Assembly (NCBI GenBank): GCA_018266055.1 | Contig: JAFDYT010000008.1 | Coordinates: forward strand, 90,862 to 154,861 | Length of the DNA: 64,000 nucleotides | Reading direction: 5' to 3' | Origin: Bacteroidota bacterium | Lineage (GTDB): Bacteria > Bacteroidota > Bacteroidia > Cytophagales > Cyclobacteriaceae | Shown: positions 45,667 to 54,458 of the stretch, in pieces | Numbering within the stretch: position 1 is the stretch's first letter | Layout: each line of letters begins with the position of its first letter | Notes under the pieces: model-generated | Databases searched by the model: none | What the model was told of the DNA's origin: nothing | The model's input: only the letters and a program-made list of their open reading frames with translations | Position numbers and translations under genes: made by a program

Positions 45667-48060
45667 ATGATCAGGATTACTTTTAAGTTATGGGTTCGAA
45701 AATTTTTAAGAAGCTTAGGCTACTCTTTGGTTAATACCATTAGCCTGGCGGTGGGGATTTCTGCCTTTTTACTCATAAGTTTTTTCCTTTGGCATGAGCT
45801 TTCCTATGAACATCACCTCACGCGATCAAAGTCGCTGTACCGGGTTAATTTCGTCAATGGCGACGGAGCGGAGTTCGCCAACACGCCGTCAGCATTGTCA
45901 GTACACCTGAGGAATGATCTTCCCGGGATTGCCGAAGTTGTCCGATTATATACGCCCTTTACACCTGAAAACCAGGCGCTGATCGAAATTGACGACAGGA
46001 TATTTTATGATCATGCGCTGGCCTATGTCGATACATCATTCTTAAAAGTATTCGAGATACAGTGGTTACAGGGCTCTTCGCGGAGCCTCGATGATCCAAA
46101 CAGCCTGGTGATTTCAGAATCCGCTGCAGAAAGGTGGTTCGGCCATTCCGATCCGGTCGGAAAAAATATTCGCATTGATGCAGCAAATGAATTCAAAGTT
46201 TCTGGTGTCTTTAAAGATTTTCCGTCAAATACGCATCTTCAGTTCAATGCGCTCCTGCCTTTTCACCGGAATCGGAATCTAATCTATCAATGGCAATACT
46301 GGGATGTCACAACATATATTCAACTAACACCCGGTGTCGAGGTTAGCCAGCTTCAGGCTAAGGTGAAGGGGTTACTCAAACAACATGCGGGCGCCTATTG
46401 GTTGGATTTTTGGAATAACTTTTCTTTTCATATTCAACCTTTACAGGAAATCCATTTGGCGCCAAACGTGAACTACGGATTAGGTACGCCGACAGCGCTT
46501 TCCAAATTGATATTCGTTTGGATAATCGCTGCCCTGGTTTTGTTGCTCTCTCTATCTAATTACCTCAGCCTTGCGATGGCTGGAACGGTCGACAGAATAA
46601 AAGAGCTGGCAATTATAAAATCGCTGGGTACAAGCAGGAAGATGTTGATTTTACAGGCCTTTTTTGAAAACACTATTACCACCGTCATTGCATCATTGCT
46701 TTCAGTTTTTATCATCGCGCTAATCTGGCCAACGTTCCGGTCTATAACTCAAGTTGCCTTTGATTTCGGCCTACCCGAGATTTATTTTTTCTCCGCGACA
46801 CTTATGGGGATAATGCTCTTGATAATTATGGTTGTAAGCTTATATCCGATCGGCGTCGTTAGCAGGATGCAACCGGGTTCTGTGCTACGAAGTCAATCCT
46901 CGGTCACTGCCCATAAAAGAGGTTTAAGATCCGTGCTTGTAGTTTTTCAAATAATGACGTTAAGCTTTCTTCTTGCATTCTCATGGATAATGAACAACCA
47001 GTTTTCTTTTATAACCGGAACCAATCCCGGTTTCGACAAAGAAAATGTTGTGTTGATTCGCATGAGACAGTTCACTGCGACCCAGCAGGTAACAATAAAG
47101 GAATTGATCAGGCAGATTCCAGGGGTCAATGGTGTAGCCAGAACGTCTACGCCACTCGGAAGTGAACCCGGCATGTGGGGATTTTCAACGCCAGGCATGC
47201 CTGCTAATGATCCGCGTGGAATCATGTATAATTCTTATGTTGATAGGAACTTTTTCGAGGTAGCAAAAATGCAACTGAAGGAGGGGAGGCTATTTGAAAG
47301 AGAGGAGATGCCCGCCGGCTTTCGCGAGTTTGTGGTGAATGAAGCGTTTGTGCGATCGCTTGATCTGAAGGATCCCCTCGATAGTCGGCTCCAGACAAAT
47401 GAAATGCAGGGAACCATCATCGGCGTTGTTCAGGATTTTAACTTTCTCTCGGTTGAACAGCCAATCATGCCTTTCGTTTTCTCGACACAGCCGTTAGGGG
47501 CGGAAGATACACGAGAGGCTCCATATCAATTTCTTATGGTGCGCATCAACGCCGGCATGGAGAAGGATGTCATTGACGAAGCACAGAAGATCTGGAAAGA
47601 AAACTATAGTGAACTGCCGTTTGAGTATTTTTTTCAGGACCGTTTTTTTGATAAACTTTTTGATAAACAGATGAGGATGAAACAGATATTTACGATCTGT
47701 GCGACCATAGCCGCTATTACTGGATTTTTCGGTCTCTTCGCTTTTACCTCTTACCAGTGCCGCCATGCCAGGCGAGAAATTGCGATCCGAAAGATTATGG
47801 GAGCATCGTCGGGGTTGATATTTACACTTGTTACGTTCAGAAGTTTACGGCTGGTTATGATTGCCTTGACCATCTCATTGCCAGCAGCTGCATATTTTCT
47901 TGAAAAATGGCTACAAGAGCAGACCCTGCGGATTGATTTGGACATCGTTACGTTTGTAACGCTTGGGACATCAATTGTCATCTTTTCCGTTCTCGTTATC
48001 CTGGTAGAAGTAGTTGTAGCCGCTCGACTTAATCCAGTTAAAGTAATCAGGGACAACTGA
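45667..48060 (+). CDS. MacB/FtsX-family ABC transporter permease
   Basis: The 797-residue protein has the complete double MacB layout with both FtsX coupling loops: KELAIIKSLGTSR in the first block and REIAIRKIMGASSG in the second, ending LNPVKVIRDN. Two periplasmic domains lie between the helices. It is encoded without an ATPase. A LytS-like kinase begins within its stop codon (TGATG) and a LytTR regulator follows, so permease, kinase and regulator form one operon; such pairings are known for antimicrobial-peptide sensing and detoxification modules (the link here is inference). Confidence 0.95.
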   Translation: MIRITFKLWVRKFLRSLGYSLVNTISLAVGISAFLLISFFLWHELSYEHHLTRSKSLYRVNFVNGDGAEFANTPSALSVHLRNDLPGIAEVVRLYTPFTPENQALIEIDDRIFYDHALAYVDTSFLKVFEIQWLQGSSRSLDDPNSLVISESAAERWFGHSDPVGKNIRIDAANEFKVSGVFKDFPSNTHLQFNALLPFHRNRNLIYQWQYWDVTTYIQLTPGVEVSQLQAKVKGLLKQHAGAYWLDFWNNFSFHIQPLQEIHLAPNVNYGLGTPTALSKLIFVWIIAALVLLLSLSNYLSLAMAGTVDRIKELAIIKSLGTSRKMLILQAFFENTITTVIASLLSVFIIALIWPTFRSITQVAFDFGLPEIYFFSATLMGIMLLIIMVVSLYPIGVVSRMQPGSVLRSQSSVTAHKRGLRSVLVVFQIMTLSFLLAFSWIMNNQFSFITGTNPGFDKENVVLIRMRQFTATQQVTIKELIRQIPGVNGVARTSTPLGSEPGMWGFSTPGMPANDPRGIMYNSYVDRNFFEVAKMQLKEGRLFEREEMPAGFREFVVNEAFVRSLDLKDPLDSRLQTNEMQGTIIGVVQDFNFLSVEQPIMPFVFSTQPLGAEDTREAPYQFLMVRINAGMEKDVIDEAQKIWKENYSELPFEYFFQDRFFDKLFDKQMRMKQIFTICATIAAITGFFGLFAFTSYQCRHARREIAIRKIMGASSGLIFTLVTFRSLRLVMIALTISLPAAAYFLEKWLQEQTLRIDLDIVTFVTLGTSIVIFSVLVILVEVVVAARLNPVKVIRDN

Positions 48061-49115
48061 TGAAGATAACGCCTCCGTACTTCTTTTTGACATGGTTAGT
48101 TGCGGGACTGGTGTATGGTCTTCAAAGTTATTTCTCCTACGCCATGAGAGGAGTGTCTTGCAGCTTCTTTGGAACGCTGATCTACGAAGTTCCCAATTTT
48201 ATACTTTGGGGTCTGTACACGCCTTTTATTTTTTATTTATTCAGGCAATCGCGTCGAAATAAGAAATGGTACTTTTTCGCTGCGTATCATTTCCCCGCAG
48301 TGGTCCTGATCAGCTCTATACATATACTGTTACTATCCCTTTATCATTTTTATCTCAAGATCGACCCCGTTGAACGTAGTTTCACGGAACTGGTCTCGTT
48401 CTATTTCAGTGGATGGATATATCTGCAGTTTGTATTCTACACCATTGTGCTGCTGGCAGCATATATGTTGGACTTCTACTCGCGTTTTTTGATGGAACGC
48501 GAAAATACCCTTCGCCTCGAAAAACAGGTTGCGAATGCGGAGTTGAGAACTCTTAAAAGTCAACTTCAGCCTCATTTTATGTTCAATACACTGAACACAA
48601 TTAGCGTACTGGTCCGGAGTAACGAGAATTCCAAGGCAATCGATGTTATTTCGAGCTATAGTCAGATGCTGAGGAAATTACTTGATCATCAATCGCTGCA
48701 ATTTGTCGATTTTAAAAATGAGCTGGAATTAGTCGAGGAATATCTTTCGATTGAGGCCGTTCGATTTCACGAGCGATTTGAATACAGGATCGATGCCGAG
48801 GTGGATACTTTGTTTATGAAGATTCCTCATATGATTTTGCAACCTGTTGTTGAAAATGCATTTAAGCATGGATTCGTTAATTCATCTTCAAGAAATCGTA
48901 TCGAGATCTCTGCGCGGGTGCAAACGGATTGTTTGTCAATCACAATTACCAATAATGGAAGTTTGCTCGATCCTCATCGAAAGATCGAATACGGTGTCGG
49001 CTTGGCCAATGTGGAGAATAGGCTTCAATCTATCTACAATGGACGCTCATCATTTTCATTGGAAAATTCTCTCGGCAAAGTAAAAGCAATATTTAAAATA
49101 CCGGTTCTTCAGTAG
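48060..49115 (+). CDS. LytS-like sensor histidine kinase
   Basis: The 351-residue protein has four membrane helices (about residues 8-28, 40-62, 72-98, 117-140), a coiled coil (146-165), QLQPHFMFNTLNT (H172), N-box LQPVVENAFKHGF and GVGLANVENRL. Its start overlaps the permease stop by one base, and the LytTR regulator begins 5 bp after its own stop. Confidence 0.93.
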   Translation: MKITPPYFFLTWLVAGLVYGLQSYFSYAMRGVSCSFFGTLIYEVPNFILWGLYTPFIFYLFRQSRRNKKWYFFAAYHFPAVVLISSIHILLLSLYHFYLKIDPVERSFTELVSFYFSGWIYLQFVFYTIVLLAAYMLDFYSRFLMERENTLRLEKQVANAELRTLKSQLQPHFMFNTLNTISVLVRSNENSKAIDVISSYSQMLRKLLDHQSLQFVDFKNELELVEEYLSIEAVRFHERFEYRIDAEVDTLFMKIPHMILQPVVENAFKHGFVNSSSRNRIEISARVQTDCLSITITNNGSLLDPHRKIEYGVGLANVENRLQSIYNGRSSFSLENSLGKVKAIFKIPVLQ

Positions 49116-49120
49116 CTGTA

Positions 49121-49873
49121 ATGGATATACGATGTTTGATAATCGACGATGAACCGTTTGCCCGCCGTGGCCTCGAGATGCTTCTTGAACTACAGGAGGG
49201 CTTCACCCTGATTCCGAATGATTCGTTTGGTGAAGAGGCCCTGAAGGTGATAGCCGATACGAAGCCCGACGTGCTGCTGTTAGATATCCAGATGCCGGGT
49301 TTAACCGGTTTTGATTTGCTCGAAGCCATAGATCCCAGGCATCGTCCTCTTGTTGTATTCATAACAGCCTTTGATCAGTTCGCAGTCGACGCATTTAAGG
49401 CCAATGCTATTCATTATATCCTGAAACCTGTTCGGACCGAGGACTTTGCGGGAGTTATTGAACGGATACGGGAGCGAATGGCTATTCAACCGGCTCAAGA
49501 AGCTAAAACTGATATCTTTCAGAACCCCGGCTATCCTGAAACCAGACCCGCCAGGCTGTTAATCAAAGAGAAAGGAAGGGAGATATTCATCTCCTTTGAA
49601 GAGATAAAATACATCGAGGCCAGAAGTTACTACCTCGTAATACATACCAATCAAAAACAATTTTTACTTCGGGACACACTTGCGAATATCGAACAGAAGC
49701 TTGATCCCCATATGTTTTTCCGTATTCACAGATCGACGGTGCTCCGAAAAGATACGATTAGGTCAATCAGTATTATATCAGGTAGTAAATTCCAAGTTTC
49801 GACAGTCGACGGAAGAGAATTTAGTTTAAGCCGCGACAGAAAGAAAGAATTGAGTGATTGGCTAAGAAAGTAG
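49121..49873 (+). CDS. LytTR-family response regulator
   Basis: Receiver domain with D9-D10, phosphoacceptor D55 (LLLDIQMPG), T in FITAFD and K in LKP. The LytTR domain (about 150-250) includes KYIEARSYYLVIHT and FFRIHRSTVLRKDTI. It is the last gene of the permease / kinase / regulator operon. The 3' end lies next to the broken Shedu-like gene on the other strand. Confidence 0.93.
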   Translation: MDIRCLIIDDEPFARRGLEMLLELQEGFTLIPNDSFGEEALKVIADTKPDVLLLDIQMPGLTGFDLLEAIDPRHRPLVVFITAFDQFAVDAFKANAIHYILKPVRTEDFAGVIERIRERMAIQPAQEAKTDIFQNPGYPETRPARLLIKEKGREIFISFEEIKYIEARSYYLVIHTNQKQFLLRDTLANIEQKLDPHMFFRIHRSTVLRKDTIRSISIISGSKFQVSTVDGREFSLSRDRKKELSDWLRK

Positions 49874-49950
49874 ATCCATAATCGTCTGTAATAAATGAGT
49901 TTTGCACAGGGGAGTTTTAGCCGCAGCCGTAAAAATGACAATTGCCTTTT

Positions 49951-50517
49951 TTAACCAGGCGACGGTGAATGAAGTGAAATCTGCTCTTGCCTCCAGGGTT
50001 CGGATGTGTGCTTCGATCTGGATAATTGTGGTTCCGTTTTCCCTCGAAGCAGTGCAAAGTTGTCTTTAAATCCAGTTTCGAAAAGAAAATCCACGATGCG
50101 TCCCTCGTCGTTCTCGAATGTCTTGCCGCCAACGTACGCTTTGCCTTTACTTAAAATCACCTCATATGGAAACAAGTGTGTGAGCGTCCACGTGTGGCTT
50201 TGAAAGAATTGTTGCCATTTCTCTTCTTCGGTTGGACTATTCTTTAGTAGCGACTGGTATTGATTTATAATATCCTCAAGATAAATCACGTCCATCTTCT
50301 CCTTGGTTTTTACAACATGCGATGTGGAGGTGATCTTAGTCGTAGGCAGATCGGATAATACAGCCGTCAAAGCATCGATATCTTTGACTGATATCTTATT
50401 GTAAGAGTCAAATTGGCCGAGAAAGTCTTCTAGCTCACCTGACTTAAGTGTGCGAGGTATTTTTGATTGGTTTGGGATGCTACTTCCCAATACAAAACTT
50501 TGAAAAGATGTTAGCAA
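49951..50517 (-). pseudogene. Truncated Shedu-type (DUF4263) defence gene remnant
   Basis: Residues about 80-160 match the DUF4263/Shedu nuclease family: EEEKWQQFFQSHTWTLTHLF, then GKAYVGGKTFENDEGRIVDFLFE and DNFALL. At the place where Shedu proteins carry the catalytic E-x-K (as in IEIKTP) this reads LLRGKTEP, and the frame stops 30 residues later; the remaining C-terminal nuclease half is missing. The N-terminus overlaps mnmE by 38 bp in another frame and has no family features, so the original 5' part is lost too. Shedu is an established single-gene anti-phage system; this copy is very likely dead. Confidence 0.65.
50480..50497 (-). other. mnmE 3'-end sequence resembling the SGI1-family attachment site
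   Basis: The last 18 bases of mnmE, TTTTGTATTGGGAAGTAG on the minus strand, encode F-C-I-G-K-stop. This is the same position as the 18-bp attB of the SGI1 island family (TTCTGTATTGGTAAGTAA in trmE/mnmE). The similarity follows from protein conservation, so it marks a potential site only. I found no second copy in the window. Confidence 0.3.
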
Positions 50518-51841
50518 GCAGATCGTCGGTGGTGACTTCGCCGGTGATTTCGCCGAGGTAATGCAGCGCTTGCCGGATGTCCATCGCCAGGAAATCGCCG
50601 GTGATGCCGCCGTCCATTCCTGACAGCACGCGGTTCAGTGCGTCGTCGGTTTGTTTCAAACTTTGGTAATGCCGCACGTTGGTCACCAGCACGTCGCCTT
50701 GCTTTACTTGGATGTGAAAACGCGAAAGGATCTTGTCTTTCAGTGCCTGAATATTTTTTTTCTGCGACGCAGAGATCAATACAAAATCTTCTTGCTCTAC
50801 TTGCTTCAGCAGGGCAGGAGATGCTCCGTCCATTTTGTTGCCTACATAAATCACCGGAATATTAAGCTGACGGATTTCGTCAGCCTCATGCCTGATTTCT
50901 TCGATGGAGGATTGGGTGAGGTCGAACAAATATAAAATCAGCGAAGCTTTGCGCAGACTTTCGCGCGTGCGCTCTACGCCGATGGCCTCGATTACGTCGC
51001 TAGTTTCACGCAGCCCGGCGGTATCCATAAACCGGAAGCTTATCCCGCCAAGGATCATTTCATCTTCAATCACGTCGCGGGTGGTGCCGGGAATATCCGA
51101 CACGATGGCTCGCTCTTCGTTGAGCAGCGCATTGAGCAGTGTTGATTTCCCCGCGTTGGGTTTTCCTGCAATCACTGTGGGGATACCGTTTTTAATCACG
51201 TTGCCCTGATCGAACGAGCCGATCAACGAACGGAGATACTGCCGGATGTTGTGAATGAGTTTTTTCAGGTCGTCGCGTTTGGCAAACTCTACATCTTCTT
51301 CGCCAAAGTCGAGCTCCAGTTCGATCAGCGAGGCGAAGTGGATGAGCTCTTCGCGCAGGTGTTGAATTTCTTTAGAGAATCCGCCGCGCATCTGGTTGAG
51401 TGCGGCCTGCCTGGCGTTGTCGGTTTCGGCGTGGATGATGTCGGCCACAGCTTCGGCTTGCGCCAGATCGAAGCGACCGTTGAGGAAAGCGCGTTTGGTA
51501 AACTCGCCGGGCGTAGCAAGGCGCGCTCCATTCTTCAGCAGCACTTTGATAATCTCTTTGACAATCACCGGCGAACCGTGACAGGATATCTCAATGCTGT
51601 TTTCTTTCGTAAACGAGTTCGGCTCACGGAAAACGGAGACCAACACTTCATCGATGGGTTTATCGCCGTTGTGTATGGTGCCAAAGTGCAGCGTATGCGA
51701 GGGTTGTTGCGTAAGATCTTTTCCTTTGAAAACCTTTTGCACCAGGCTGATGCAATCCTTGCCCGACAAGCGGATCACCGCGATGGCGCTTATGCCCTGG
51801 GCGGTGGCAAGGGCTACAATAGTTTCGTCGAAGGTGCTCAA
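50480..51841 (-). CDS. mnmE: tRNA modification GTPase MnmE
   Basis: With MnmG it installs the carboxymethylaminomethyl group on wobble uridine 34 of certain tRNAs in the cytoplasm. The 453-residue protein has the N-terminal folate-binding domain (IAVIRLSGKDC, HGSPVIVKEI), helical domain, and GTPase domain with G1 GKPNAGKSTLL, DTAGLR, GNKMD, and the C-terminal catalytic FCIGK. The only in-frame start before an upstream stop is a TTG at 51841. G+C is richer than in the genes to the left. The remnant Shedu gene abuts its 3' end. Confidence 0.97.
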   Translation of the reverse strand: MSTFDETIVALATAQGISAIAVIRLSGKDCISLVQKVFKGKDLTQQPSHTLHFGTIHNGDKPIDEVLVSVFREPNSFTKENSIEISCHGSPVIVKEIIKVLLKNGARLATPGEFTKRAFLNGRFDLAQAEAVADIIHAETDNARQAALNQMRGGFSKEIQHLREELIHFASLIELELDFGEEDVEFAKRDDLKKLIHNIRQYLRSLIGSFDQGNVIKNGIPTVIAGKPNAGKSTLLNALLNEERAIVSDIPGTTRDVIEDEMILGGISFRFMDTAGLRETSDVIEAIGVERTRESLRKASLILYLFDLTQSSIEEIRHEADEIRQLNIPVIYVGNKMDGASPALLKQVEQEDFVLISASQKKNIQALKDKILSRFHIQVKQGDVLVTNVRHYQSLKQTDDALNRVLSGMDGGITGDFLAMDIRQALHYLGEITGEVTTDDLLANIFSKFCIGK

Positions 51842-51860
51842 AGGAAGCTGGTTAAAGTCA

Positions 51861-51868
51861 CAAAGCTA
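51861..51868 (-). promoter_or_regulatory. Candidate -7 promoter box for mnmE
   Basis: On the minus strand TAGCTTTG matches the Bacteroidota -7 consensus TAnnTTTG and lies 19 bp before the TTG start of mnmE, within the 3' neighbourhood of the transporter gene. No TTTG is seen at the -33 position. Confidence 0.4.
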
Positions 51869-51873
51869 GTCAA

Positions 51874-53757
51874 CTATCGCACGATGAGTACAGGGATGTG
51901 TACGCGGTGTCGTACAATATCTACCGTAGTGCCAAACACCAGATCTTTGGCCCAGTTGTGTCCGTGGGCGCCCATCACGAGCAGATCCGCTTCGAAGTTG
52001 TTGACGATCTCAGGAATGGTGCGGCGCGGGTTGCCATAGCCAACTTTTACTTCCACGCGGTAGCCTTGCGCCTGCAATTGCGCGGCGTAGTCGTTGAGGG
52101 CAGAGGCATCTTCATCCGCTTCGCGGTCGGCAATTTCACTTCCATACCACATGGCGCCGGCTGTTTCTACAATGTGCATCAGGATGTACGAAGCATTTGG
52201 TCCACCTTGAGCCAAGGCGCTTTGAATCGTTTTAGCATCTACCGAACTAAAGTCTAAGGTGATAGCGATCTTTTGATATACCGGTCGCACCAGTTGGCTA
52301 AGGTCTACGGCCGTGCCGTGCGGCAAACTGTTTTTGTCTTGTCTGCGCCGGTCGAGGATAGGCTTGAAGGTGATGTACAATAATAATGCACCAATCGCCA
52401 GACACGCCGGAATCACCAGCAGCCAGATGATCCATTCGTATTCGCCGCTGTTGGCAAGCCAGTTCATAATTTCCTGCATCACCAGCTTCACATTCAGTCC
52501 GATAATAATCGCCGCGATAGCCCATGCGCAGATTTTCATCCACGGTTTGATGACAAACACGCCCATCTTCTCTTTGTCGCTGGTGAAGTGGATGAGCGGA
52601 ATGATGGCGAAACCTAATTGCAAGCTGAGGATCACCTGACTGAGTACGAGCAGCGAACCAGTTTTGTCTTCTCCATAATATAGGATCACAAAATAGGCCG
52701 GGGTAATAGCGATCAGTCGGGTGATGAGGCGACGCAGCCATGGTGCAATGCGCAGGTTGAGATAACCTTCCATGACTACTTGTCCCGCAAGGGTTCCTGT
52801 AATGGTCGAAGATTGCCCCGCTGCGACGAGCGCTACACCAAAAAGAATAGAGGCCCAGTTGGTGCCTAATAAGGGAGCGAGGAATTTGTATGAATCCTGT
52901 ATGTCGGACACTTCGTACATGCCTGCGCGGAAAAAGGTAGAAGCCGCAAGGATGAGAATCGCCGAGTTGACAAAGAATGCTGCGTTGAGCGCGATGGTAG
53001 AGTCGATGAGGTTGTATTTAATAGCCGACCAGATTCCTTTTTCGCTGGTGTCGAAGCGACGCGTTTGCACCAGCGAGGAGTGGAGGTAAAGATTGTGCGG
53101 CATGACTGTGGCGCCGATAATCCCGATGGCGATGTACAGCGCTTCGTTGGTAGGCAGCGACGGGATAAATCCTTTCGCCAACTCGTCCACCGCAGGTTTT
53201 GCCCAGATCATCTCCATGAGAAAGGAAACACCGATGATCGCGACAAGCGCAATGATAAAGGCTTCGATCTTGCGCATGCCGTAGCTCTGCAGAATGAGCA
53301 GCAGCAAAGTGTCAAGCACGGTAAGGGTGACGCCCCAGATCAGCGAAAGTCCGAACAACAACTTTAATCCGATGGCCATGCCCAATACTTCGGCGAGATC
53401 GCAGGCGGCGATGGCAATTTCGGCCAATATCCACAGGCAGAAGTTAACGCCGGGATGATAGGTAGTGCGCGAGGCTTGCGCCAGATCGAGTTGTCGCACT
53501 ACGCCGAGCCGCGCGCTGAGGCTTTGCAGCAGCAATGCCATCAGGTTAGACATCAGCAACACCCAGATCAGTGCGTACCCAAACTTACTGCCGCCAGCAA
53601 TATCCGTAGCCCAGTTGCCGGGGTCCATGTAGCCTACGCTGACGAGGTAGGCCGGCCCCAGAAACGCCAGAAGCTTACGCCATCCTTTGCGGCTGGTCAC
53701 ATCTACCGACGAGTGTACTTCACTCAGTGATTTTCGTTGTGTAAAGGCGCCGTTCAT
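51874..53757 (-). CDS. mntH: Nramp-family divalent metal transporter fused to a universal stress protein domain
   Basis: Residues about 25-455 are an Nramp transporter with eleven or so helices: DPGNW (45-49) in TM1 and MPHNLYLHSS (M219-H221) in TM6 supply the metal site for Mn2+/Fe2+ import driven by protons. Residues 496-627 form a cytoplasmic UspA domain ending GAHGHNWAKDLVFGTT, which fits the ATP-binding G-x2-G-x9-G-T motif. The fusion suggests nucleotide- or stress-dependent control of uptake (inference). It begins one base after the mntR stop codon, so the two are one operon. Confidence 0.93.
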   Translation of the reverse strand: MNGAFTQRKSLSEVHSSVDVTSRKGWRKLLAFLGPAYLVSVGYMDPGNWATDIAGGSKFGYALIWVLLMSNLMALLLQSLSARLGVVRQLDLAQASRTTYHPGVNFCLWILAEIAIAACDLAEVLGMAIGLKLLFGLSLIWGVTLTVLDTLLLLILQSYGMRKIEAFIIALVAIIGVSFLMEMIWAKPAVDELAKGFIPSLPTNEALYIAIGIIGATVMPHNLYLHSSLVQTRRFDTSEKGIWSAIKYNLIDSTIALNAAFFVNSAILILAASTFFRAGMYEVSDIQDSYKFLAPLLGTNWASILFGVALVAAGQSSTITGTLAGQVVMEGYLNLRIAPWLRRLITRLIAITPAYFVILYYGEDKTGSLLVLSQVILSLQLGFAIIPLIHFTSDKEKMGVFVIKPWMKICAWAIAAIIIGLNVKLVMQEIMNWLANSGEYEWIIWLLVIPACLAIGALLLYITFKPILDRRRQDKNSLPHGTAVDLSQLVRPVYQKIAITLDFSSVDAKTIQSALAQGGPNASYILMHIVETAGAMWYGSEIADREADEDASALNDYAAQLQAQGYRVEVKVGYGNPRRTIPEIVNNFEADLLVMGAHGHNWAKDLVFGTTVDIVRHRVHIPVLIVR

Positions 53758-53758
53758 G

Positions 53759-54412
53759 TTACTCGGTAACTAAAAGGTTTTTTGAAACTTCTTTAGATAG
53801 GAATACCCGCTGTCCGTCGAGCAGGGCTTCCATCGATTCGTCGTAGGCTTCACGAGCCAGGATTTTGATTTTCTTCCCCGGTCGTGCGCCGATTTTGTCG
53901 AGCAACTTGAGCAGGGAAGAGTCTGAATCTTTCACCGCGGTGATCACCGCCTGCCGACCTTCTTTTAGTTGATCGCAGCCGATGGTGTTTTGCTGCGGCA
54001 ATTTTCCTTTGCTGTCGGGGATGGGATCGCCGTGCGGATCGGTTTTAGGATAGTTGAGAAACTCATCCAGTTTCTGAATGAGCAACAACGACTGAATGTG
54101 CTCCAATTGTTCGGCTACGTCGTGTACTTCGTCCCAGGCAAACCCCAGCTTCTGCACCAGAAAGGTTTCCCAAAGGCGATGCTTGCGGATGACCGTAAGC
54201 GCCTCGGCTTTCCCTTTTGCAGTCAGGTTAGCGCCGTAATATTTTTCGTAGCTGATGAATTTCTTGACGGCAAGCTTTTTTACCATGTCCGTAGCCGATG
54301 CTGCTTTGGTACTCATGGCTTCCGCCAGATGGTTGGTCAGCACCGGTTTGGAGCCAGCGTCAGACAAGTGGTAAATCGCCTTGAGGTAGTTCTCTTCTGT
54401 GAAACTGGGCAT
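53759..54412 (-). CDS. mntR: DtxR/MntR-family metal-dependent repressor
   Basis: The 217-residue protein has an N-terminal winged helix (MPSFTEENYLKAIYHLSDAG ... KAASATDMVKKLAVKKF), the dimerisation/metal domain (HRLWETFLVQKLGFAWDEVHDVAEQLEHI, with the usual H/E/C-type ligand positions), and a C-terminal FeoA/SH3-like domain (KKIKILAREAYD). The ATG at 54412 is chosen over the TTG at 54418. It most likely represses its own operon, which continues into the Nramp transporter, when Mn2+ or Fe2+ is plentiful; a matching operator lies just upstream. Confidence 0.93.
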   Translation of the reverse strand: MPSFTEENYLKAIYHLSDAGSKPVLTNHLAEAMSTKAASATDMVKKLAVKKFISYEKYYGANLTAKGKAEALTVIRKHRLWETFLVQKLGFAWDEVHDVAEQLEHIQSLLLIQKLDEFLNYPKTDPHGDPIPDSKGKLPQQNTIGCDQLKEGRQAVITAVKDSDSSLLKLLDKIGARPGKKIKILAREAYDESMEALLDGQRVFLSKEVSKNLLVTE

Positions 54413-54430
54413 ACCCAATAATTTGATTCA

Positions 54431-54458
54431 CAAAAGTAATAATTTAGACGGGTCTAAA
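54431..54458 (-). promoter_or_regulatory. mntR-mntH promoter with DtxR/MntR-type operator
   Basis: On the minus strand TTTAGACCCGTCTAAA (54443-54458) has perfect 7-bp arms around a 2-base centre, the form of DtxR/MntR/IdeR boxes. Immediately downstream, TACTTTTG (54431-54438) matches the Bacteroidota -7 consensus. The operator thus occupies the spacer between -33 and -7, where a bound repressor would exclude RNA polymerase. It overlaps the last codons of the upstream glycosyltransferase gene. Confidence 0.7.

Noticed and set aside
51251-52039. 262-codon open frame opposite mnmE and mntH
   Set aside because: It is antisense to two well-conserved genes and has no family features of its own.
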